DNA from: Gammaproteobacteria bacterium
GTDB taxonomy: Bacteria; Pseudomonadota; Gammaproteobacteria; Ga0077536
Length of the DNA stretch: 64,000 nucleotides
Assembly: GCA_024235015.1 (NCBI GenBank)
Contig: JACKNG010000002.1
Span: forward strand, 620,001 to 684,000
Reading direction: 5' to 3'
Below are positions 43,324 to 51,043 of the stretch, one piece after another. Position 1 is the first letter of the stretch. Each line of letters begins with the position of its first letter. Below the pieces are notes generated by a model that saw only the letters and a list, made by a program, of their open reading frames with translations, was not told the DNA's origin and ran no database searches. A program made the position numbers and the translations under genes.

Positions 43324-44100
43324 TCACGGTTGTCGTAGCGGGTTGTCATCGAGGGTGTGCCGAGACGTTGAGATTGGCCCGGCGTTGTCACGCAGGCGGC
43401 GGATGCGGAGCAGGGCCAGCGGCAAGGCCACCAGCGCGGCAGGGGGTGGCAAGGGTACCGGCGTCGCCGCCACCTTGAAGTCGAAGCTGTAGGCCACGGT
43501 GATATTGTTGACAGCGTTCCCCGTCCTCGACGTAAACGCAGTACCACCCCACGCCAGACCGTAAACACCCGCTGGCAGGAACACCGGCGTTTCGAGGGGA
43601 TTGTCGGCCGGCTCGAGGATCGGGCCAGGCTTGAGCGCCTGGACCTCCAGCAATCCGACGGACGGCGGCGGCGTTCCATCGAACGCTTGGAGTTCGAAGC
43701 GGTATCGCTCCACCGGCGTACTGGATTTTTGCCCTCCCCCGGCGAAGCCTTCGGCGAAGAAGCTCATGTCGATACCGCCGAGCGCGAAGCCTTGCGGGAC
43801 GACGAACTTGAGCGCGTCGCGATCGTCACAGGTAGGGCATATGAACGCCCTGTAGTTCCCTGCGACGAGATTGCTGCCCGGTTCGAGCACGATGTGCGGG
43901 GAGATCGAGTCGAACGTTCCAAAGTACGTTGGCAGATCCCCCTGCCCATCCTCGAGGTACTGCGCCGCCATCACCGGCCCCGCCCCTACGAACGCCAGGC
44001 ATGCAACGGCCGTGGCCGCGCGTCGCATGCGCTTACGCGCTCCCAGCCCCACCTGCAACGGCACCAGGCAGATGGCGCGCCACCGTCCCTGGCGACGCAT
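43324..44100 (-). CDS. Exported protein with VPLPPP C-terminal sorting signal
   Basis: A protein of about 258 residues with an export signal and a VPLPPPAALVALPLALLRIRRL sorting signal, followed by an unusual tail of about 23 polar residues after the Arg cluster. I start at an ATG preceded by GGAAAGG six bases upstream; a second ATG at 44028 gives a shorter, cleaner signal peptide (MRRAATAVACLAFVGAGPVMA) and is a real alternative. A CPTC pair lies in the body. Upstream partner of the GDSL hydrolase gene. Confidence 0.7.
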   Translation of the reverse strand: MRRQGRWRAICLVPLQVGLGARKRMRRAATAVACLAFVGAGPVMAAQYLEDGQGDLPTYFGTFDSISPHIVLEPGSNLVAGNYRAFICPTCDDRDALKFVVPQGFALGGIDMSFFAEGFAGGGQKSSTPVERYRFELQAFDGTPPPSVGLLEVQALKPGPILEPADNPLETPVFLPAGVYGLAWGGTAFTSRTGNAVNNITVAYSFDFKVAATPVPLPPPAALVALPLALLRIRRLRDNAGPISTSRHTLDDNPLRQP

Positions 44101-44635
44101 TAGCAACCTTTCCGGCAGCCCCGAGGGCCATCGCGATGCGCACGGAGTGCGCGCTGACCTTTGCCGCCTGTGCACGAGCGACCCACGTCGCAACAGCGGC
44201 CACGCTGCGAGTGGTCGCCGTCTGCGACCCGGCTCCGCTCATCACCCGCCGCCACCGACGTTCGATGAAATCCATTGCCATCGAAGCAAGTCCCTTCCCG
44301 CAGGAGTCTTCGTTGCTCTTTCGTTGGCAATCCGCGTGCCATCTCCTGTTTCATAAGTTAATCAAACGGTTGTGCGCGACGACGCGGTAGAGCACTCGTC
44401 AGCCGCGGTACCGGTGTCAATCCACTTGCCTCCCCCATATGGGCAAGTGCATCCCGCAATCGCTTTGGGGTATAAACCAAAACCTTGGGGAAACAGGGTT
44501 TCCCCGGGTTCGCGATGAATTCGAATCGACCCGTGCAGACGACCGCGCGGGTCAAAGCGCGGCGCCCCTCCGAATGGGTAATCGGCCCATCACGGGCGAC
44601 GCGGGGGGATGTGCCGCAGGGCACGGTTGGCTGAT
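44101..44635. other. Intergenic region upstream of the LuxR-regulator operon
   Basis: About 535 bases between divergent genes. A short minus-strand ORF (44033-44281) overlaps the PEP-CTERM gene start but has no family features. The stretch from 44420 to 44510 is rich in inverted repeats (listed separately) and contains TATAAA at 44471-44476, so it is probably the control region of the operon. Confidence 0.5.
44423..44505. promoter_or_regulatory. Two strong inverted repeats before the LuxR operon
   Basis: CACTTGCC / GGCAAGTG (44423-44430 and 44442-44449), enclosing a central CCCATATGGG, and GGGGAAAC-AGG-GTTTCCCC (44487-44505). They lie 130-210 bases before the first regulator start and flank a possible TATAAA -10 box. 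Good candidates for operators of the dimeric LuxR-type products, but unproven. Confidence 0.5.
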
Positions 44636-45658
44636 ATGGACGATCTGCAACTGCTCGACGTGGTCTACCGGGCCGCGACGCGCCGCGATGCCCTGCCCGC
44701 CTGCCTGGAGGTACTGGCGGCGGAACTGGCGGCGACGACGGCCGGCGCAAGAATCAGCTCGCGTGGCGCGCAGCTCGACAGCGTGGCGGTATCGCGCGAT
44801 TCGGTGCCGCAGCCACGGCTCAGCGGCCCGGGCGTCAGCGCAACGCCCCTTCCCGCGCGGGGCGCGACCGCACTCAGTGCCCGCTTCGCCCACGGCGCGG
44901 CGCTCGAGCTCGAACTCGAGATCACGCGCCCGGCGACGGCCGCCACCTTCACCGCCACCGAACGCGTCCGTTTCCACCTGCTCGGCGAACACCTCGCGCG
45001 TGCCCTCGCGCTCTACCAGCGCCTCGTGCGGCTCGACGACGAGCGGCGGGTGGCGCTGGCCGGCCTGGAAATGCTCGAGGTGGGCGTGGCGCTGGTCGAT
45101 GCTGACGGCCACTTGCAGCATGCCAACCGGCTGGCGCACGACGTCTTCGCCAGCGTGGATGGGCTGGTCGTGCACGAGGGGCGGGTGCGTTGTGCCGATC
45201 CGCGCGCCGACCGCGCATTGGCGGCCAGGATTGCGGCGGCCTGTAGCGGCAGGGGCGCGGCCGGCGGCCTGCTGCGCGTCGAGCGGGTCAGCTCGGCCGC
45301 GGCCTACGGTGTCCGCGTTGCAAACCCCGAGGGCGCGCTGTTCGAACTCGGCGCCACCGCACGCAAACGCGTTGCCTCGCTCTACATCACCGACCCGGCG
45401 CGGCGGATCGAGCTCCCGCCCGCGGCACTCGCCGCGCGCTTCGGCTTCTCCCCGGCGCAGGCGCGCGTGGTCAGCGCGCTCATCGCGGGCGACGCGGTGG
45501 AGGACATCGCCCGCGCCCTCGGCGTGCAGGCCAATACCGTGCGCGCTCACCTCAAGGCGGTGTTCCGCCTCACCGGCACGCGCAGCCAGGCGGCCCTGGT
45601 CGGCCACGTGCTGCAGGCCGCGCCGTGGCTGGCCATCGCCGCGGCAGGGCAGGGCTGA
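44636..45658 (+). CDS. LuxR-type transcriptional regulator 1
   Basis: A 340-residue regulator with an N-terminal sensory part (about 1-265), including a PAS-like stretch around MLEVGVALVDADGHLQHANRLAHDVF, and a C-terminal LuxR helix-turn-helix (about 278-333: FSPAQARVVSALIAGDAVEDIARALGVQANTVRAHLKAVFRLTG). It has no receiver domain. Two longer paralogues follow. I use the ATG at 44636; an ATG 27 bases upstream has its G-run too close. The stop shares one base with the next start (TGATG). Confidence 0.85.
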   Translation: MDDLQLLDVVYRAATRRDALPACLEVLAAELAATTAGARISSRGAQLDSVAVSRDSVPQPRLSGPGVSATPLPARGATALSARFAHGAALELELEITRPATAATFTATERVRFHLLGEHLARALALYQRLVRLDDERRVALAGLEMLEVGVALVDADGHLQHANRLAHDVFASVDGLVVHEGRVRCADPRADRALAARIAAACSGRGAAGGLLRVERVSSAAAYGVRVANPEGALFELGATARKRVASLYITDPARRIELPPAALAARFGFSPAQARVVSALIAGDAVEDIARALGVQANTVRAHLKAVFRLTGTRSQAALVGHVLQAAPWLAIAAAGQG

Positions 45659-46848
45659 TGACGGCACCGGAAGACACGAGCCTCGTCGGCGCGCTGTACG
45701 ACGCGGCGCTCGACCCGGCGCGCTGGCCGGCGACCCTGCAGTGTCTCGCGGCCAGTTTCGGCGGCCACTACGCCCATGTCGGCACGCGCTACTACGCCGA
45801 TCGTCGGCTCGATTTCTTCCACCAGGTCGGCATCGAACCCGGCGTCGCGGCGGCTATCGTCGACGATTTCGTCGCGCTCGCTGCCGATGATCCGCTGGAA
45901 CCGGATTCTTACGGCCGCCCCGATCATCCCGCACGTCACAATGGCCTCAGCACCCCTACGCGCCTCGACGCCATCCGCGCCGGCGCCGCCTTCCACTGCC
46001 GCGAGATCCTGACCGATGCTGAGATCCATCGCGTGCCCATGCACCGGCGGGTGCGGGTACGGGTCGGACTCGAGTACTGCCTCGTCAAGCACGTCTGCAA
46101 CGACGGCGCGCGCGTCGGCTCCTATGCCGTCTCGCGTGGACCGGACTGCCAACCGTTCACGCGCGCCGACTGCGCGCGGCTCGATCGCCTGCAGCCCCAC
46201 CTGGAGCGCGCGCTGCTGCTCTACGAACGCCTGCACCGCCTCGACTACGAGCGCCGCAGCGGGCTGCAGGTACTGGAGGACGCCACCCTGCCACTGCTGG
46301 TCACGCGCGCCAATGCCACCGTGCTGTTCGCCAACCGTGCGGCGCGCGACTGGCTCAGCGCCGGCGAAGGCCTCACCCTGCTGGATGGCCGACTGGCGGC
46401 CGGCGATGGCGCAGTCGAGGCGCAACTGCGCGCCGCCCTCACCACGGTGACTGGCGACGGCGACGCGAACGGCACGCCCGTCAGCCTGGGCCAGGACCCG
46501 GCGGCGCCGACCTGCTGGGTGACGGCGCTGCGCCTGGCGCCCGCGTCGTCGACGATGGATGCGCAAGCGCCGCTGGCGGTGCTCCTGCTGCCGCCCTCGT
46601 CGTCGGTCGCTGCTGCAGACCCGCAGGATTACGCCGCCGCCTTCGACCTCACCCCCGCCCAGGCCCGCGTGCTCGCCGCGCTGGTGGCCGGCGACGACGT
46701 CGCGACCATCGGCGAGCGCTTCGACATCGGCCCGGCCACGGTGCGCACGCACTTGAAGGCGCTGTTCCGCGCCACCGGTACGCGCGACCAGGCCGCGCTG
46801 GTGCGCACGGCGCTCGGCACCGGACGCAGCGGAGCCGGTGATGGTTGA
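45658..46848 (+). CDS. LuxR-type transcriptional regulator 2
   Basis: A 396-residue paralogue of the neighbouring regulators. The N-terminal domain (about 1-210) opens LVGALYDAALDPARWPATLQ and contains HPARHNGLST, shared with regulator 3. A PAS-like region follows (about 215-330, with ATVLFANRAARDWL), then the LuxR helix-turn-helix (LTPAQARVLAALVAGDDV...ATVRTHLKALFRATGTRDQAALVRTAL). Translation is coupled to regulator 1 upstream. The sensed signal is unknown. Confidence 0.85.
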   Translation: MTAPEDTSLVGALYDAALDPARWPATLQCLAASFGGHYAHVGTRYYADRRLDFFHQVGIEPGVAAAIVDDFVALAADDPLEPDSYGRPDHPARHNGLSTPTRLDAIRAGAAFHCREILTDAEIHRVPMHRRVRVRVGLEYCLVKHVCNDGARVGSYAVSRGPDCQPFTRADCARLDRLQPHLERALLLYERLHRLDYERRSGLQVLEDATLPLLVTRANATVLFANRAARDWLSAGEGLTLLDGRLAAGDGAVEAQLRAALTTVTGDGDANGTPVSLGQDPAAPTCWVTALRLAPASSTMDAQAPLAVLLLPPSSSVAAADPQDYAAAFDLTPAQARVLAALVAGDDVATIGERFDIGPATVRTHLKALFRATGTRDQAALVRTALGTGRSGAGDG

Positions 46849-48094
46849 AGCCGTCGGCGTGGATGAAGCCCCCCGAGGTGCCGAGCACGAAGCGGTTGGC
46901 GCCATCTACGGGGCCGCGCTCGATCCATCGCGCTGGCGCGTCGCACTCGCGCACCTCGTCACGCTGTTCGACGCGAAGTTTGCCCAGATCGGCGTGCGTT
47001 ACCGGGACCACCTCGAGTTCTCCTTCCTGCACTGGTACGGGCTGCCGGACGAGCTGGTCGCGCGTTACCTGCCCCGTTACGCCGAGTTGCAGGGTACCGA
47101 TTACTTCGACCCAACCACCATGGACGATCCCGCGCACCCGGCCTGGCACAACGGCCGCAGCACGTTGGAACGGCTCACTGCCATCCGCCAAGGCGCTGCA
47201 TTCTTGCCGACCGAAATCGTCAGTGCCGCAGAGATCGCCACCAACCCCGCCCACACGGAAGTCCGCGTGCCGCTCGGCCTGGACAGCGCCAATGCCTGCC
47301 TGCTGGTCCTCGATCTCGATACGGCACGCCAGGGAGGGCTGGCCGTGATGCGCCCGCCAGGCGCGGCTCCCTTCAATCGCACCGACTGCGATCGCCTCGA
47401 CGCCTTCGCCGTGCACGTGCGCCGCGCGCTGGTGCTGCACGAACGCTTTACTGCACTCGATCTCGAACGGCGCGGCGCGTTGCAGGGATTGGAGGATGCA
47501 CCCACGGCCCTGATCGTGGCCGGCGCCGACGCGCGCCCGCTGTTCGCGAACCGCGCCGCGCGGCGCGTGCTCGATGCGGGCGATGGCTTGTGCGTCGAAC
47601 GGGAATGCCTGCGCGGCCACGATGCGTCGGCGACGCAACACCTGCTCGCTGCCATTACCGCGGCGGCGCGGGCCGGCCTGACGGGTGCTGCTGCGCCCGG
47701 CGCGAACCTCCTGCTGCTGCCCTGCGGTGGCGGCGAGAGCCGCGCGGTGAACGTGCTCCCGCTGCCGTCGGCGGCAGGCGCCGTGCCCGGCGGCCGGCGC
47801 GCGCTGGCCCTGTTGGTCATCAACGACGCGGACCTCGGCGAGGGCGCGGCCTCCCGCGCATGGCGCGAGGCCTTCGGCATCACCGCCGCGCAGGCGCGGG
47901 TGCTGGCCGAGGTGGTGCGCGGCGCCGACACCACCACCATCGCCGCGCGCCTCGGCCTCGGCGTGAGCACGGTGCGCACGCACCTGAAGGCATTGTTCCG
48001 CGCCACCGGCACCCGCGACCAGCCCGCGCTGGTGCGCACGGCGATCCTCGCACGTGCCCTGCCGCCAGACGGCACAACGCCCTCGCCAACATGA
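46841..48094 (+). CDS. LuxR-type transcriptional regulator 3
   Basis: A 417-residue paralogue, very close to regulator 2 in the helix-turn-helix (the segment VRTHLKALFRATGTRDQ is identical) and in the N-terminal signature (IYGAALDPSRW, HPAWHNGRST). It overlaps regulator 2 by 8 bases; GGAG lies six bases before the ATG. Its own stop overlaps the TonB-dependent receptor start (ATGA), which ties regulator and receptor translation together. Confidence 0.85.
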   Translation: MVEAVGVDEAPRGAEHEAVGAIYGAALDPSRWRVALAHLVTLFDAKFAQIGVRYRDHLEFSFLHWYGLPDELVARYLPRYAELQGTDYFDPTTMDDPAHPAWHNGRSTLERLTAIRQGAAFLPTEIVSAAEIATNPAHTEVRVPLGLDSANACLLVLDLDTARQGGLAVMRPPGAAPFNRTDCDRLDAFAVHVRRALVLHERFTALDLERRGALQGLEDAPTALIVAGADARPLFANRAARRVLDAGDGLCVERECLRGHDASATQHLLAAITAAARAGLTGAAAPGANLLLLPCGGGESRAVNVLPLPSAAGAVPGGRRALALLVINDADLGEGAASRAWREAFGITAAQARVLAEVVRGADTTTIAARLGLGVSTVRTHLKALFRATGTRDQPALVRTAILARALPPDGTTPSPT

Positions 48095-50172
48095 GTTCGT
48101 GGACTTCGATTGACCGCCCAGGTCGCTGGGCGGCCCGGGCGGTTCTCGCCCTCGTGCTCGCACTGTGCGTCCGGCCCGCCGCCGCCTTCGACGGCGAGAC
48201 CGTCATCGTCACCGCGCGCAAGCAGGCCGAGCCACTGGCCGCCATACCGGGGCAGGTGCGCGCCTTCGATCACGACACGCTGGCGACCGTCGGCGTTGGC
48301 GATCTCGATGACTACGTGAAACTCGACCCGGCCCTGAGCCGCATCCGCAATGGCAACGACCAGGAAACCCTGTTGCTCATCCGGGGGGTGGGCAACTATG
48401 GACAGGCCGAACCGAGCGTGGGCGTGTTCGAGGACGGCGCCTGGCAGTTGAGCGGCGCGCAGGCGACTGGCCTCGTGTTCGATCTCGAACGCATCGAGGT
48501 GCTGCACGGGCCGCAGGGCGCGCTGTACGGCAAGAGCAGCACGGGCGGCGCCATCAACCTGGTGCGCCGGCGGCCGACGGCCGAACCGCAAGCGGGCGTG
48601 AGCGCGCGCGCCGGCGGTGATGGCCTGTTCGGCACCGAGGGCTTCGTCAGCGGCCCGCTGGGTGACTCCGACTTCGCCGCCCGCGCGGCCTGGCGCTACG
48701 ACGAGTTCGATGGCTTCTTCACCAATACCTTTGACGGCCGCGCCATCGATGCCGATCGCCACGCCGCCGGACGTGTGATGCTCGCCTGGCAGCTACGCAA
48801 TGATTTCGATGCCCTGCTCACCCTCGCCGTGCGCGACCAGGCCCAGCGCGGCTTCGTGCTCCGCCGCACCAACGCGCCGGACAACTTCACCGGCCTGCCC
48901 TTCGCGCGCGACGCCCGCAACGACTTCGACACCGACGTGCTCGGCGCCGATCTGCAACTCACCTACACCGCGCCGCGCTTCACCCTGACCTCGATCACCG
49001 CCGTGCACGACGTGGCGCAGGATCTCAGCGTCGACCTCGACTACTCGGCGCAACCGATCTTCTTCGCCGAGCGCAACGACGAACGCGCCGGGCTGAGCGA
49101 GGAGCTGCGGCTGGCCTCGCCTGCGGGGCAGGCCTGGCAGTGGCTGCTGGGCGGCTACTGGCTGGACGTCGACGGCGACTACGCGCAATCCATCCACGCC
49201 CGCGACGCCCATGGCCCGACCCTGTTCGCCATCGAGAGCGATACGCGCGCCGAGACCCGCGCGCTGTTCGGCTCGCTGGAGGTGCCGCTGGGCTTCGACC
49301 TCTACGCCGGCGCGGCGCTACGCTACGACCACGAGTGGCGACGCGCGAACCAGGGCGGCGTGCGCCAGGTCGTGCGCTTCGACGACGGCTCGGCGCAAGT
49401 GACGCTCGGCTGGCGGCCGCGCGAGGCGGTGCAGGTCTATGCGAGCTTCGCGCGCATGTTCAAGCCGGGCGGCATCAACAGCGGCACCGGCACGGTCTTC
49501 GCCGCCGAGACGACGCAGAGCGGTGAACTCGGTTTCAAGTGGGCCAATGCCCGTCTCGCCGTCGAAGGCGCTTACTACCGCACCCACATCGACGACGCGC
49601 AAAACCTCGACCTCGACCGCCTCGCCTTCGCCGAGGTCACCTCGAACAAGGGCAACGTACGCATCGTCGGCGCCGAACTCGCGCTGCGTGCCCGGCTCGG
49701 CGATCACGCCGAACTCGGCCTCGCCGGCACCGTCAACGATGCCGATTACGACGACTACCGCCCGTTTCGCTTCGGCCCGCGTGGGCCGGCGACCTACGAT
49801 CTCTCCGGCAACGGCGTGCAGTGGGTGGCCGAGTACGCCGTCGCCGGCACGCTGCACCTGCACCATGCCGTGACCCTGGCCGGCCTGCCCGCCGAGGCCT
49901 TCATGAACCTCGCCCTCGACCTCACCGGCCCGCGCCCCTGGGACGACTTCGCCGTCAACGAATCACCCCGTTACGCCGTGCTCGATCTCCGCACCGGCTT
50001 CGAGACGCGCGCTCACCACGCGCGCCTGAGTGTGTTCGTCGACAACCTGCTCGACGAGGGCTACTACACGAACTACGTGGCGGGGTTCACCTTTCCGTTT
50101 GCCGGGGGCAGCGACCTCGGCGCGCCGGGGCGGCCGCGGCTGGTGGGGGTGGAGTTCGACTGGCGGTATTGA
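48091..50172 (+). CDS. TonB-dependent outer-membrane receptor
   Basis: A 693-residue receptor. Signal peptide to about residue 32, TonB box ETVIVTA at 36-42, plug domain to about residue 170 (LLIRGVGNYGQAEPSVGVFEDG, LHGPQGALYGKSSTGGAINLV), then a 22-strand-type barrel with a terminal aromatic strand ending FDWRY. Such proteins import siderophores, cobalamin, or other substrates using TonB energy. It overlaps the third LuxR regulator (ATGA) and is the last gene of the operon. No siderophore or cobalamin genes are adjacent, so the substrate is open. Confidence 0.93.
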   Translation: MSSWTSIDRPGRWAARAVLALVLALCVRPAAAFDGETVIVTARKQAEPLAAIPGQVRAFDHDTLATVGVGDLDDYVKLDPALSRIRNGNDQETLLLIRGVGNYGQAEPSVGVFEDGAWQLSGAQATGLVFDLERIEVLHGPQGALYGKSSTGGAINLVRRRPTAEPQAGVSARAGGDGLFGTEGFVSGPLGDSDFAARAAWRYDEFDGFFTNTFDGRAIDADRHAAGRVMLAWQLRNDFDALLTLAVRDQAQRGFVLRRTNAPDNFTGLPFARDARNDFDTDVLGADLQLTYTAPRFTLTSITAVHDVAQDLSVDLDYSAQPIFFAERNDERAGLSEELRLASPAGQAWQWLLGGYWLDVDGDYAQSIHARDAHGPTLFAIESDTRAETRALFGSLEVPLGFDLYAGAALRYDHEWRRANQGGVRQVVRFDDGSAQVTLGWRPREAVQVYASFARMFKPGGINSGTGTVFAAETTQSGELGFKWANARLAVEGAYYRTHIDDAQNLDLDRLAFAEVTSNKGNVRIVGAELALRARLGDHAELGLAGTVNDADYDDYRPFRFGPRGPATYDLSGNGVQWVAEYAVAGTLHLHHAVTLAGLPAEAFMNLALDLTGPRPWDDFAVNESPRYAVLDLRTGFETRAHHARLSVFVDNLLDEGYYTNYVAGFTFPFAGGSDLGAPGRPRLVGVEFDWRY

Positions 50173-50381
50173 GCCGGGCTAGCTGCTCAGAGCGGGCCGG
50201 TTCGATGTGCGCGACCGTACTGGCGTGGACGGTCGGGAAGCCGGTCATGGAGGTCGGCCCTGCATGCGATGCCGGATCGTTGGGTTCCTCGGAGGTTCGC
50301 GACCAAACCCGGAACGGATCAGTGCATCCAGGATGCAGTTTCCTCGCTTGATGCGAGCGACGGTCGGCTGCAGGCAGAATC

Positions 50382-50409
50382 TTGAAGTGAACTACGACGT
50401 AACTACAAT
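50382..50409 (+). promoter_or_regulatory. Probable promoter of brnTA (leaderless)
   Basis: TTGAAG (50382-50387) and TACAAT (50404-50409) are 16 bases apart. The expected transcription start falls at or next to the GTG at 50416, and no ribosome site is visible, which suggests a leaderless mRNA. AACTAC is repeated 11 bases apart (50390 and 50401). Confidence 0.5.
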
Positions 50410-50415
50410 CATTCG

Positions 50416-50709
50416 GTGAGCGACATTCGCTTCGAGTGGGCCTCCCTCAAGGAGCGAGCAAACGCCCGCAAGCACGGCGTGACCTTTACAAAAGCACGGT
50501 CGGTGTTCTTCGACGAGAACGGCCACGTCGTTCACGATCCGGACCATTCGGCTGACGCGGACAGATTCATCATCCTCGGCCTCGGCAGCCCCGGCCGTAC
50601 CCTCGTCGTCTGTCACCGCCGCCGCGAGGCCGGCGACGTCATCCGAATCATCTCCGCACGCAGGGCAACCCGTGCCGAGCGCGCCCAGTACACGGCGAGA
50701 ATGCGATGA
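50416..50709 (+). CDS. brnT: BrnT-type toxin
   Basis: A 97-residue BrnT toxin: FEWASLKERANARKHGVTFTKA, VHDPDHSADADRFIILG and RIISARRATRAERAQY are the classic blocks of this RelE-like ribonuclease family (pattern F-x-W-D/S-x-x-K-x-x-x-N-x-x-K-H-G-V-x-F). Starts at GTG. Its stop overlaps brnA (ATGA). Confidence 0.92.
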   Translation: MSDIRFEWASLKERANARKHGVTFTKARSVFFDENGHVVHDPDHSADADRFIILGLGSPGRTLVVCHRRREAGDVIRIISARRATRAERAQYTARMR

Positions 50710-50951
50710 AGAAGGAATGCGACTTCTCTGGCGCCAGGCGTAACCCCTACGCCAGGCGCCTCAAGAAACAGATCACGATTCGCCTCGAAGAAGCGACGAT
50801 TGACTACTTCAAGGAACTGGCCGAGCAGATGGACATGCCGTACCAGACCTTGATCAACCTGTATCTGCGGGACTGCGCCGATAGCGGTCGCAATCTCAGG
50901 CCCAAGTGGGTGGATACGGCACCCGACAAGGTGGCGGAGTCGGAGACCTAA
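50706..50951 (+). CDS. brnA: BrnA-type antitoxin
   Basis: An 81-residue BrnA antitoxin with the family core RNPYARRLKKQITIRLEEATIDYFKELAEQ and PYQTLINLYLRDCA, a ribbon-helix-helix DNA-binding protein that neutralises BrnT and represses the operon. In line with most BrnTA systems the toxin gene comes first. Confidence 0.92.
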   Translation: MKKECDFSGARRNPYARRLKKQITIRLEEATIDYFKELAEQMDMPYQTLINLYLRDCADSGRNLRPKWVDTAPDKVAESET

Positions 50952-51043
50952 GGGGGCCAGCCTGTCTTTGCCTGCAGCTGTTATCTAAACGCGTATGGCA
51001 ATCTCGAGGCTCGCAATGTGGCGAACAGTCCCCGAAACTTCGT

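Noticed and set aside
44033..44281. An 82-codon minus-strand ORF overlapping the start of a PEP-CTERM gene
   Set aside because: Ala/Val-rich with no recognisable domain or ribosome site, and it overlaps a better gene.
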